Of a DNA stretch of 64,000 nt, positions 1 to 7,687 are shown piece after piece. The notes under the pieces were generated by a model. It did not search any database and was not told the origin of the DNA. It saw nothing but the letters and a program-made list of their open reading frames with translations. The translations under genes were made by a program, and so were the position numbers. The stretch is from Arthrobacter sp. CAU 1506 (GTDB lineage: Bacteria > Actinomycetota > Actinomycetes > Actinomycetales > Micrococcaceae): positions 372,001 through 436,000 of the forward strand of contig NZ_SUKC01000002.1 of NCBI RefSeq assembly GCF_005047635.1, written 5' to 3'. How positions within the stretch are numbered: the first letter of the stretch is position 1; every line of letters begins with the position of its first letter.

Positions 1-896
1 TCCTCGGTTGTAACAATGACTCCGGCCAAGCGGTTGCCGTTGGCGCCGACGGCGGCATGGGCCAGACATTCGCCGTTGATGGCAACATCCAGCGGACGGT
101 GCTGCGGGTGCGGCAGCGGCAGCAGGTCCCCGATCGACAGGTCAAGGACCTGGCCAGGACGGACCCGCATGGGGGCAAACTGCAGTGACACATCCACGGG
201 GATCTGCACCAGCTGGGTCTCGAGCAGTTTGCGGGCGTTGGCAGGGCTGCTCAAGGCGAACGAATCGCGCAATTGGGTCAGCAGCACCTCGGCCGGGATG
301 GCCACCGTGGCCGGTGCGGCCAGATCGCCCACGCGGATCTCGAACGTCGCCACGATCATCAGGTCGTTCGTGGCGGCCGCCTGGGCGAACTGCGAGTTGT
401 AGTGGATCTGGTCCAGGCTGATCGGCGTGGTCAGCAGCGAGCCGAGGGAGTAGCGCAGGTCCTCCAGCGCATCTTCCATCAGCCGGCTGACCAGGGCCTG
501 TTCAATCTGGGTGAACTTGCGGTCCGGGTAGTTGTGGGTGCCGTTCCCGCCCAGCATGTGGTCCACCCAGGTCATCGCGGCCTTGGTGGGGAACTGGATC
601 ACCGCTTTTCCGGTGATGTCATCCAGGGCGCAGAGCACCATCGCGGTACTGGCCGGCAGCGAGGCCGCGTACTCGTCGTAGGTCTGCATCTGGACCTGCT
701 CTGAGGTCACCGTGCAGATCACGCGGACCTTTGCGGTCAGCTGGGTGCCCCACTGGCGGGCGAAGGTTTCGAAGGCCAGTTCCAGCACGCGCGAGTGCTC
801 GCGCGCCAGAGTGGTCGGCCTCCGGAAGTCGTACACTTCGACGGCTCTGGCCGGCTTTTCGGGCGCGCTAGATTGCACATGTTCCTGGACCGTCAC
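1..896 (-). CDS. fliM: Flagellar motor switch protein FliM, C-terminus cut by the left edge
   Basis: Forms the C-ring with FliG and FliN, where it sets rotor direction. The translation contains VYDFRRPTTLAREHSRVL, the classic start of the FliM middle domain, then the CheC-like middle domain and, near the edge, a SpoA-type C-terminal domain (SLQFAPMRVRPGQVLDLSIG). About 298 residues are visible of a usual 320-340. GTG at 896 is chosen because a sigma-28 promoter ends at 905, which leaves the first residues as MTVQEHVQSS. GTG at 878, behind AGGAA, is an alternative. Only about 25 residues precede VYDF, and they lack the EIDALL-type CheY-binding peptide seen in proteobacterial FliM. Identity is secure; the start is not. 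Confidence 0.93.
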   Translation of the reverse strand, partial: MTVQEHVQSSAPEKPARAVEVYDFRRPTTLAREHSRVLELAFETFARQWGTQLTAKVRVICTVTSEQVQMQTYDEYAASLPASTAMVLCALDDITGKAVIQFPTKAAMTWVDHMLGGNGTHNYPDRKFTQIEQALVSRLMEDALEDLRYSLGSLLTTPISLDQIHYNSQFAQAAATNDLMIVATFEIRVGDLAAPATVAIPAEVLLTQLRDSFALSSPANARKLLETQLVQIPVDVSLQFAPMRVRPGQVLDLSIGDLLPLPHPQHRPLDVAINGECLAHAAVGANGNRLAGVIVTTE

Positions 897-904
897 AGCA
901 GGCA

Positions 905-933
905 CTATCGGCAGCTTTTTCCCGGTCGTTAGG
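905..933 (-). promoter_or_regulatory. Sigma-28 promoter of fliM
   Basis: On the minus strand CCTAAC (928-933), 15 bases, then GCCGATAG (905-912). This is identical in both boxes to the copies before flgB and flgN and close to the known FliA/SigD consensus (TAAA-N15-GCCGATAA). Transcription would begin near 897, next to the GTG chosen for fliM. Confidence 0.8.
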
Positions 934-1068
934 AGTCCGGGAAGTGTGATGCACCTGGGTTGCCGAATTGCTCCCCCGCACGAGCACGCGCCAGCGGCAA
1001 CTGCTGCTGGTGCTCCGGCTTCAGCAGCCAATCCCGCGTTAGCAGCCAGCGTCAGCCGCCAGGGGCCC

Positions 1069-1264
1069 CGTCAGTGACTGCCGGAATTTCCGCCCGCCTC
1101 AGTGGCCGTGGGAATTTCCGGCTGCCTCAGTGATCGTCGGACTTTCCGCCCGCCTATGTGGCCGTCGGAATTTCCGGCTGCCTCAGTGATCGTCGGATTT
1201 TCCGCCCGCCTATGTGGCCGTCGGAATTTCCGGCTGCCTCAGTGATCGTCAGACTTTCCGCCCG
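1069..1264. repeat. Seven-copy 28-bp tandem repeat between motB and fliM
   Basis: Units start at 1069, 1097, 1125, 1153, 1181, 1209 and 1237. Two variants alternate, giving a 56-bp higher-order period. One begins CCTCAGTGATCGTC and ends TTTCCGCCCG; the other begins CCTATGTGGCCGTC and ends TTTCCGGCTG. The last unit contains the motB stop codon and the codons of its GKSDDH end, so the array appears to have grown from the 3' end of motB. The variant units carry a near-palindrome CGGAATTTCCG. The rest of the motB-fliM gap (906-1068) holds no supported gene; fliL, often found here, is absent. Confidence 0.9.
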
Positions 1265-2324
1265 GCGCCGGTGAATAGGTGGCGCTCGGGCCCGGACCGA
1301 CTTTGCCGTCGCCTCCGGTTACTACTTCGCCACCGCCGGAGCCTCCGGCGCCAGGCTCGCCGGCCACCCGCTCGGCCGACTTGCCTTCGGAGCCTTCGGC
1401 CTCGGCCGCAGCCTTTGCCGCCGCGTCGGCTTCGGCCGCCTTCTTGGCCGCTTCCGCCCGTTCGGCGGCAGCATCCTTGGCGGCACCGGCCGGGTCCTTG
1501 AGCACCTCGGGCATCAGATTGCGGATGGCCTCGGGCTGGCCGGAGAGCACCACGATGTCCACGCGGCGGTTCATCGCCAGGTCCTCGTCGCTCCCGCTGG
1601 TCTTCAACGGCCTGGACTCACCGAACCCCACAGCGGAGATCCGGTTCGACACGACGCCGCTGTCCTCCACCAAATGCCGCAGCACATTCACTGCCCGCTC
1701 GGAGGAGAGTTCCCAGTCCAGGGCCCCCGGGTCCAGATGGCGCACCTGCGCCGTGTGGCCCTCGACCTTTAGTTCGTATGAAACAGGCTTGAGCACGGGT
1801 CCCACCACATTGAGGATCCTGATGGTCTGCCGCGTGAGTACGGGTGAATCCGGTTCGAAGAACGTTTCGCTGCCGATCAGGCGGACGGTCAGGCCGCGTT
1901 CATCCAGTTGGAAGCGGACCGCCTTTTCCAGGTTCTCTTCCTGCAACCCCTTGGTGATTTTCTCCTGGATGCTGCGCAGGTCGCTGACTTCCTCGATGGC
2001 CAGATCCAGATCGGTCTTCCGCTCGCCTTCGGTGTCTTCCTCGGCGTCGCCCGCGGTGAAGCCTTGCCCGTCTTCGTCGATGAGGTCGGGAGGAACCACT
2101 ACACCCTCAGCCGTATCGACCGTCTGGGTCCGCACCACGCCAAAGCCGGTAGCCAGAGAGTTGGCCAGCTGCTGGAACTTGGCCGCATCGACCGTGGACA
2201 TCGCGAAGAGGACGATGAACATACACATGAGGACGGTGACCATGTCCATGTAGGACGCCATCCACCGCTCGTCCGGGTGCTCGTCTTCTTCTTCGAGCGG
2301 CCGACGCGGACGCCGTGACTTCAT
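1239..2324 (-). CDS. motB: Flagellar stator protein MotB
   Basis: Peptidoglycan-anchoring stator subunit that forms the proton channel with MotA. A charged N-terminus leads to one membrane segment (about residues 25-45, YMDMVTVLMCMFIVLFAMS). Asp27 matches the proton-carrying aspartate of the family. A periplasmic linker is followed by an OmpA-like domain (about 165-275) with VEGHTAQVR and SSERAVNVLRHL. The protein then continues for about 85 residues of Ala/Glu/Lys-rich and Gly/Pro-rich sequence beyond the usual end. The start codon overlaps the motA stop (ATGA), so the two subunits are translationally coupled. The 3' end runs into the 28-bp repeat array. Confidence 0.96.
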   Translation of the reverse strand: MKSRRPRRPLEEEDEHPDERWMASYMDMVTVLMCMFIVLFAMSTVDAAKFQQLANSLATGFGVVRTQTVDTAEGVVVPPDLIDEDGQGFTAGDAEEDTEGERKTDLDLAIEEVSDLRSIQEKITKGLQEENLEKAVRFQLDERGLTVRLIGSETFFEPDSPVLTRQTIRILNVVGPVLKPVSYELKVEGHTAQVRHLDPGALDWELSSERAVNVLRHLVEDSGVVSNRISAVGFGESRPLKTSGSDEDLAMNRRVDIVVLSGQPEAIRNLMPEVLKDPAGAAKDAAAERAEAAKKAAEADAAAKAAAEAEGSEGKSAERVAGEPGAGGSGGGEVVTGGDGKVGPGPSATYSPAPGGKSDDH

Positions 2325-3142
2325 GCCGCCTTGGCCTCTGGCTTGCCGTCAGACTTACCGGACTTGTTTTCCTTGCCCGGTTTGCCGGCGCCCATCTCAT
2401 GTGCAGGAACCATGGCCCGCAACCGCTCCCCCAGCAGACGCGGCTGACTGCCGGCTTGTACGGCCAGCATGCCTTCCATCAGCAGGGTCATGCGCTCGGT
2501 TTCCAAGTCGGAGAGGCGCTTCAGCTTGCCGCCGATCGGCAGCCAAATGAAGTTGGCGGAGAGCAGGCCCCACAGCGTTGCCACGAACGCCGTCGCAATC
2601 ATCGGTCCGAGGGTGTCCGGCGTGGACAGGTTTTCCAGCACGTGGGTCAGCGAGACGACTGTGCCGATAATGCCGATGGTCGGTGCATAGCCGCCCATGC
2701 TCATGTAGAACTTCGAGGACTGGCGATCGGCGCGGGCTTTCGTGCTGATCTCGTCTTCGAGGAGGATCCGCAGTTCCTCGCCGTCGGTGCCGTCGGCAAT
2801 GTTCTGCAGCGCCCGCTGCATGAACGGGTCCTTCTCCTCGGTAGCCTCGGCATCGAGCGCCAGGAGCCCCTCACTGCGAGCCTTCTCGGCCAGCTCGACC
2901 ACCCGGTCAATGACTACCTGAGGCTTCGCAACCTTGCCGGTGAAAGCCCGTGGCAGCGCCTTGAACGCCTGGAGTCCATCCTTGAGCGTCGTGCTGGCCA
3001 AGCCCACGGCGATAGTAGCGCCGAAGACCAGAATCATGGGGGCCGGGATGAGGAGCGCCTCGACGTGTGCACCCTCAAGGGTGATCATCGCGTAGAGCGA
3101 GCCGAAGGCCAGCAGGAGGCCAATAAGTGTTGCGGGATCCAT
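2321..3142 (-). CDS. motA: Flagellar stator protein MotA
   Basis: Stator subunit that couples ion flow to torque on FliG. At 273 residues it is of normal size, with four hydrophobic segments: two near the N-terminus (IGLLLAFGSLYAMI and LIPAPMILVFGATIAVGLA) and two after the cytoplasmic loop (YAPTIGIIGTVVSLTHVL and IATAFVATLWGLLSANFIWL). The loop holds the family's charged stretch and the signature region GYAPTIGIIGTVVSL. It starts directly after the flbD stop and overlaps motB by four bases, forming flbD-motA-motB. The last 25 residues are Gly/Lys-rich. Confidence 0.96.
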   Translation of the reverse strand: MDPATLIGLLLAFGSLYAMITLEGAHVEALLIPAPMILVFGATIAVGLASTTLKDGLQAFKALPRAFTGKVAKPQVVIDRVVELAEKARSEGLLALDAEATEEKDPFMQRALQNIADGTDGEELRILLEDEISTKARADRQSSKFYMSMGGYAPTIGIIGTVVSLTHVLENLSTPDTLGPMIATAFVATLWGLLSANFIWLPIGGKLKRLSDLETERMTLLMEGMLAVQAGSQPRLLGERLRAMVPAHEMGAGKPGKENKSGKSDGKPEAKAA

Positions 3143-3460
3143 TTACGTATTCCTAGGGCGCAGCGGCACAGTGTTACCGGAGTCCCCGGATTCGTCTCCG
3201 GAAGCCGGCGCCGCGGGGGGCACAAGGCCGAGTTGGGGGTGGCTGTGCTGGTGGACTGAAGGCGGCAGCTCACGGGCCAGATGCAGCACGTAGGCGCGGT
3301 AGCTGGCGATCATCTCGATGACCTGGCTCAACGTCTCGGTGACGATGTACTTTGCTCCGTCTACCATCACCAGCGTGGTGTCCGGGTTGGCATGGATGCG
3401 CTCAATAAGGTCAGGGTTGACCGCAAACTGGCTGTCATTCAGCCGCGTTACTACGATCAT
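3143..3460 (-). CDS. flbD: FlbD family flagellar protein
   Basis: Small protein of the FlbD family, which sits beside motA or flgE in many Gram-positive flagellar clusters; its molecular role is poorly known. The conserved part is residues 1-65, starting MIVVTRLNDSQFAVNPDLIE and including VDGAKYIVTETLSQVIE. The remaining 40 residues are Pro/His-rich and look unstructured. Its stop abuts the motA ATG, so the motA ribosome-binding site lies inside flbD. It is the first gene of the flbD-motA-motB unit. Confidence 0.9.
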   Translation of the reverse strand: MIVVTRLNDSQFAVNPDLIERIHANPDTTLVMVDGAKYIVTETLSQVIEMIASYRAYVLHLARELPPSVHQHSHPQLGLVPPAAPASGDESGDSGNTVPLRPRNT

Positions 3461-3508
3461 CAGCCCATCCCAGGTTTCTCGAGGGCTCCGGTGAGCCGCT
3501 ACCTACTA

Positions 3509-3537
3509 CCTTCGGCCGCGCACGCCCCGCGGTTAGC
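3509..3537 (-). promoter_or_regulatory. Weak sigma-28-like promoter of flbD-motA-motB
   Basis: On the minus strand GCTAAC (3532-3537), 15 bases, then GCCGAAGG (3509-3516). The spacing and the CTAAC and GCCGA cores match the four stronger sites of this window, but the -10 box has two mismatches (AAGG for ATAG). The leader to flbD would be about 40 bases. Confidence 0.45.
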
Positions 3538-3847
3538 TAAGCGGGCCGGTTGTCAGATGTGTCACCCCGCGCGGATGGGTCGGAACAGTCGCTGATTCCT
3601 ATTGATTGGAATGCGCCACGCGTCTGCTCAAGCACCGGTGGGTGGGTTGCGCTTCGCTTGGGCGGCGGTGGTGCCCCTCCCATGGGCATCGCCTTTCCCT
3701 TGGGCGGACCGCCCGCCGTTGGGCGGAGCCCCTCCATTGGGCGTCGGCGCCATTCCCTTAGGCGGAGCCGTCCTTCACTTCGGGCGACGGTTGAGCACTC
3801 TCTGAGGCCGTTTCGCACCATGGCAGGGGGCACCGGCGGAGCCGACT
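3538..3847. other. Intergenic region with degenerate short repeats
   Basis: No gene is supported here. Between about 3655 and 3775 the plus strand has diverged copies, 18-24 bases apart, of a motif like CCCTTGGGCGGAGCC (for example near 3698, 3718 and 3757). Both strands stay open in some frames only because of this GC-rich periodicity. The region separates the flbD promoter from the end of the DUF222/HNH gene. Confidence 0.5.
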
Positions 3848-5659
3848 CTACTCTGGTGTGCGGAGTGGTTGGGGTGGGATGTGGGTTTGCCAGTAGGTGT
3901 TGCGCAGGGGTTGGCGGTCGGGGTCGATGTAGTCGGGCGGGGTGAACCAGGGGATGCCGTCGCGGACGGTGATGTTCCAGTTGCCTTGCTCGATCAGGTC
4001 GTGGTGGAGGCCGCAGAGGCAGACGCCGTTGTTGACCTCGGTGCGGCCGCCGGCCCACCAGGGCACGATGTGGTGCGCTTCGGTCCAGAACGCGGGCATG
4101 GTGCAGCCCGGGAAGGCGCAGCCTTTGTCCCGGATGAGCAGTGCGCGGCGGATTGCCCGGTTGAAGAACCGTTGCGACCGGCCCAGGTCCAGGACTTCGC
4201 CTTGGGAGCCGAGGATCGCGGGGATGATCTCGGCGTCGCAGGCCATCCGGCGCACCGTTTTGGCCGAGACCGGGCCGTTGAATACCGCGTTGCCGCCGCC
4301 GGTGAGCAGCCCGGCGAGTTGTTCGTAGCCGGCGGTGACCATGACCTGGGTGCGGTGCCCGCCGGAGTCCGGGAGCCGGCCGGTGTTCAACGCGATCCGG
4401 CAGGCACCGACCAGCCCGGCCAGCAGCTTCTGCGCCCTCGTGAAATCATCCAGTCCTTCCAAGACGGCCGGATCCACCACGCCGCTAGCTGACTCTGCCT
4501 CCCCAGGATCGCCATCTTCCTCGCGCAGAGGTGTGGGCGAGGCAGAGCCCTTCTCGGTGCGGCGGTCGTCTTCGCTTCCAGCCACCGCGATACCGGTCCC
4601 GGTCTCCGTGGGGCCAGCGTGCCCGGCGTTGCCGATAGTGCCGGGGGCCGGGGTGCCGTCCCCGTGCAGGCCTGCGTCGGTGGCCCCGCTTTCGCGCGGG
4701 TTGCTGCCGGAAGGGCTGGTGGCGGCGGTTTCGATGGCGTCGGATTGGATGCGGGGGTTCGCGGCGCTGTTCATCACGGTGGCGAGGGCTTCGTATTGGT
4801 CGTCGGTGGTGTTGATGACGAACTGGTGCAGTCCGCGCCGGCGTCCGCGGTAGAACATGCCCTGCCGGGACCGCAGTTCCTCCTCCGAGGGCTCGGCACC
4901 GTCCTGGTCGACCGCTGTCTCCCAGGTCTTGGCGACCATCGCCAGCGTATCCGCGTCGGTCTCGGCGGCCTGCCGGACCAGTGACGCTTCCATCGCCTCC
5001 AACGTCCCAGGATCGGGCGCGGCGTGGCGGGCACGGCCGATGGAGTCGGTGACCAGGGCCGCGGCGCCGCCGCTGATCTCCCCGGCGGCCATCGCTTCCG
5101 CCAGCACGGGCAGGGCCGGGGTGCCGGGTTCGCCGTCGAACCGCACCGGCGCGGTCACCGCCTTGCCGACCCGCAGCCGGCGCCGGGCTTCGATGATGCT
5201 GATCCCCAGCCTCGAGCGCAGGTACTCGGCGTTGTTCCGGAACTCGGTCTTTCGCCGCCGCTGCTTCGTACCCGCACCGCCCGGCCCCGCGATGTCCGGC
5301 CCCGCCGGCTCAAGGCCTACGGGGTGGTCCGAAGCGTCGCCGGCACTGATCGCCGCGGCCGGGTCCGCCCACCCCGCCTCGCCGGCATCAGGCGTGCCAG
5401 CAAGGGTGCTGGTGGTGGTAGCCGCGGTTTCTCCGTTCGCGGCGATGTCGGCACTCTCCACCGCGTGTGCGCCGACGGCCTGCAGGAACTCCACGACCTT
5501 CGAAACGTCCTCGACAGCCGCTACCGTGTTGGCCAGTTCCCGGGTGCTCAGCGCCCCGGACCCGGAGGTGAAACGGGCGGCGATATCCTGCAGCAGCGCA
5601 CGCACCGCGGAGAGGGATTCCTCCATCTCCCCGGTCCGGTGCAACGGTGCAAGCGCCAT
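3848..5659 (-). CDS. DUF222 domain protein with C-terminal HNH endonuclease domain (13E12 family)
   Basis: This is the multicopy actinobacterial DUF222/HNH family, named after the mycobacterial 13E12 repeat; its biological role is unknown. The N-terminal two thirds is the DUF222 region (ARRRLRVGKAV, LDDFTRAQKLLAGLVGACR), interrupted by a Gly/Ser/Thr-rich insert near residues 325-400. The end is an HNH module with RDKGCAFPGC, EAHHIVPWWAGG, VNNGVCLCGLHHDLI: two cysteine pairs and the HH-N-H catalytic set are intact. It lies between flgE and flbD in the same direction. It has no link to motility, which suggests insertion of this dispersed family into the flagellar cluster. Met12 is an alternative start. 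Confidence 0.9.
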   Translation of the reverse strand: MALAPLHRTGEMEESLSAVRALLQDIAARFTSGSGALSTRELANTVAAVEDVSKVVEFLQAVGAHAVESADIAANGETAATTTSTLAGTPDAGEAGWADPAAAISAGDASDHPVGLEPAGPDIAGPGGAGTKQRRRKTEFRNNAEYLRSRLGISIIEARRRLRVGKAVTAPVRFDGEPGTPALPVLAEAMAAGEISGGAAALVTDSIGRARHAAPDPGTLEAMEASLVRQAAETDADTLAMVAKTWETAVDQDGAEPSEEELRSRQGMFYRGRRRGLHQFVINTTDDQYEALATVMNSAANPRIQSDAIETAATSPSGSNPRESGATDAGLHGDGTPAPGTIGNAGHAGPTETGTGIAVAGSEDDRRTEKGSASPTPLREEDGDPGEAESASGVVDPAVLEGLDDFTRAQKLLAGLVGACRIALNTGRLPDSGGHRTQVMVTAGYEQLAGLLTGGGNAVFNGPVSAKTVRRMACDAEIIPAILGSQGEVLDLGRSQRFFNRAIRRALLIRDKGCAFPGCTMPAFWTEAHHIVPWWAGGRTEVNNGVCLCGLHHDLIEQGNWNITVRDGIPWFTPPDYIDPDRQPLRNTYWQTHIPPQPLRTPE

Positions 5660-5774
5660 ACCACAATTTTATTCGCACACACTTTCGACCCGCCATCGAA
5701 ACAGCCCAATGTGTAGGGATAGTGAGACGGCCGCTGTGGCATCAGAAGCCAGAGGAATCCCCCGGGCGAAGAAA

Positions 5775-5837
5775 AGCGGCCGCCTGCGAACGGTGCAGAC
5801 GGCCGCTGCAGCTGCCCGCGAACGGTCGGGCAGCTGC
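5775..5837 (-). terminator. Double hairpin terminator after flgE
   Basis: Two consecutive stem-loops follow flgE on the minus strand. The first has perfect 11-bp arms GCAGCTGCCCG (5808-5818) and its complement (5827-5837). The second has 8-bp arms (5775-5782 and 5800-5807) followed by CTTTTCTTC, a T-rich tail as in intrinsic terminators. Both loops contain CGAACGGT, as if one hairpin arose from the other. Confidence 0.75.
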
Positions 5838-5865
5838 ACTTCGGTGGTGGCTTGAAGCCTCCGGA

Positions 5866-7062
5866 TTAGCGCTTCAGATTGGTCAGTTCCTGCAGCACTT
5901 CGTCGGAGGTGGTGATGATGCGTGCGTTGGCCTGGAAGCCACGCTGCGCAACGATCAGGTTGGTGAACTCCTGAGACAGGTCCACGTTGGACATTTCCAG
6001 CGAGCCGCCGGCCAGCGTGCCGAGGCCGCCCGTGCCTGCAGTGCCCAGCTCAACCTGGCCGGAGTTGGCCGTAGCGCGGTACGACGACGAGCCTGCCTTT
6101 TCGAGGCCGCCCGGGTTGGTGAAGTTGGCCAAGGCGATACGACCAACGACAGCCTGCTGGCCGTTGCTGAAGGAGCCCATGAGGGTTCCGTCATTGGCCA
6201 TCGTGAAGGACTCAAGTGCGCCCGCGGCGCGGCCGTCCTGACTCTCGAAGCCGACAGTGGTCATGCCGGCATAGCCGGTCAGCGTTGAGAGATCCACGGC
6301 AACGTTGCCGGCAGGTGTGACGACGGCGTTCTGGGCGCCGTTGAGGGACAGCGTTCCGTCAGCGGCAAGATCGAGCGTGGCCACGGCGGCTCCGCCGTTA
6401 GAGTTCGTCACGGTCCAGCCGTTCGTGGTTCCATCATTCACGCGCGTGAAGGTCAGGGACATAGTCGTCTTCGTGCCATCAGCTGTGTAAATCTCAATGT
6501 CGCGGACCAACGCATCGCCGTCCTTCGCATCGGCGGGGAGGTTGCCCGAGAGTTCTGCAGCGGTGGTCGCTTTCGCTTCCGAAATCGCTTCCGGGGAAAG
6601 ATCGATGGGACCAATGGGTCCGCCGACCGGGATCTGGCCGTTCACGGCCATCCATCCCTGCAGAATCGCGCCATCCGGCGACACCAAGCGTCCGGTGGAG
6701 TCCAACTCAAACGCGCCGGCACGGGTGTACAGCTGCTCGCCGCCCTTGGTGGTGACGAAGAAACCGTCGCCGGAGATCATCATGTCGGTGGCCTTGCCGG
6801 TGGCCTGAGAGGAGCCCTGGGTGAAGTTGGTGGAGATGCCGGCAACCTGCACGCCGAGACCCACCTGAGCCGGGTTGGTGCCGCCGGCCTGGGCCTGCGG
6901 GCCGCCTGCGCCCTGGGTCATCTGGGACAGCGTGTCCTGGAACTGGACCGAGGAGGCCTTGAAGCCGGTGGTGTTGACGTTGGCGATGTTGTTGCCGGTG
7001 ACATCCAGCATGGTCTGGTGCGACCGGAGACCGGAAATTCCGGAGTAGAGCGAGCGGAGCAT
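5866..7062 (-). CDS. flgE: Flagellar hook protein FlgE
   Basis: Builds the hook that joins basal body and filament. The N-terminal rod/hook signature MLRSLYSGISGLRSHQTMLD followed by NNIANVNTTGFK, and the C-terminal heptad region (SNVDLSQEFTNLIVAQRGFQ, ARIITTSDEVLQELTNLKR), mark the family. The middle carries the FlgE D2 beta domain. 398 residues fits FlgE, and position next to flgD and fliK supports FlgE over FlgF or FlgG. It is the last gene of the large minus-strand flagellar run and is followed by a strong terminator. Confidence 0.94.
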   Translation of the reverse strand: MLRSLYSGISGLRSHQTMLDVTGNNIANVNTTGFKASSVQFQDTLSQMTQGAGGPQAQAGGTNPAQVGLGVQVAGISTNFTQGSSQATGKATDMMISGDGFFVTTKGGEQLYTRAGAFELDSTGRLVSPDGAILQGWMAVNGQIPVGGPIGPIDLSPEAISEAKATTAAELSGNLPADAKDGDALVRDIEIYTADGTKTTMSLTFTRVNDGTTNGWTVTNSNGGAAVATLDLAADGTLSLNGAQNAVVTPAGNVAVDLSTLTGYAGMTTVGFESQDGRAAGALESFTMANDGTLMGSFSNGQQAVVGRIALANFTNPGGLEKAGSSSYRATANSGQVELGTAGTGGLGTLAGGSLEMSNVDLSQEFTNLIVAQRGFQANARIITTSDEVLQELTNLKR

Positions 7063-7152
7063 GATCAGCGCCTTTCGGATCGTGGAACGGACGAGTGATT
7101 CAGTGACTGGGAAAATCTGATGTTTGCGAAAGCGGAGTTAGGGCACAACAAT

Positions 7153-7674
7153 TCAGGCGGCGCCCCCACTGGTCCCCGTGGCGCCGGTCCCCGCGCCGTC
7201 GGTGCCCGAGCCACCAGAGGAGGGAGCGCCGTCGTCACCCGAACCGGGATCCCCCGGCGTGGCTGCGTTGATCCCGGCAATCAGATCCAACGGGATCTCC
7301 TTGCCGTCGACGATCACCTGCGGAACCGGCCCGGCGTAGGACACCGAGGTGGCCGTGCCGGTAATCAGCGCGCCGTCCTGGCCGTAGTAGCTCACCTGCT
7401 GACCCACCAACGCCGCGGCCACACCGCGCATTTGCAGCGAGAAGTTCTCCTCGCTGGTGGTGGTCATGGTGGCGATGCTCTCCATCATGGCCAGCTGCGT
7501 GCTCTGCGAGATCATCTGGTTGGTGTCCATCGGCGAGCTGGGGTCCTGGTTTTGCAGCTGGGTGACCAGCAGGTGCATGAACATCTCGCCGTCCATGGTC
7601 TGCTTCGGCGCACGCGTGGGAGGCGTGGTGTACATCCCGGTGGCCGCGACGGGCGTGACTGAGTCGGTGGGCAT
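7153..7674 (-). CDS. flgD: Flagellar hook assembly protein FlgD
   Basis: Scaffold cap needed for polymerising FlgE. Residues 26-70 carry the FlgD N-terminal signature, MDGEMFMHLLVTQLQNQDPS and PMDTNQMISQSTQLAMMES. A short region follows (VGQQVSYYGQDGALITGTATSV), then a Gly/Ser/Thr-rich tail of about 35 residues replaces a full C-terminal domain. It lies between fliK and flgE, the usual place. A gap of about 90 bases to flgE contains no clear promoter. Confidence 0.93.
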   Translation of the reverse strand: MPTDSVTPVAATGMYTTPPTRAPKQTMDGEMFMHLLVTQLQNQDPSSPMDTNQMISQSTQLAMMESIATMTTTSEENFSLQMRGVAAALVGQQVSYYGQDGALITGTATSVSYAGPVPQVIVDGKEIPLDLIAGINAATPGDPGSGDDGAPSSGGSGTDGAGTGATGTSGGAA

Positions 7675-7687
7675 GGTTCTCCTTGTC

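Noticed and set aside
712-1077. Plus-strand open frame and an upstream extension of fliM to about 1070
   Set aside because: The plus-strand frame is a shadow of fliM. The fliM frame stays open to 1070, but the sigma-28 promoter lies inside that stretch and the added residues have no FliM resemblance.
1069-1264. 28-bp repeats as a CRISPR array
   Set aside because: The units are directly adjacent without unique spacers and no cas genes are present.
3537-4058. Minus-strand frame of 173 codons rich in Pro and Arg
   Set aside because: It overlaps the end of the DUF222/HNH gene in another frame and is caused by the GC-rich repeat region.
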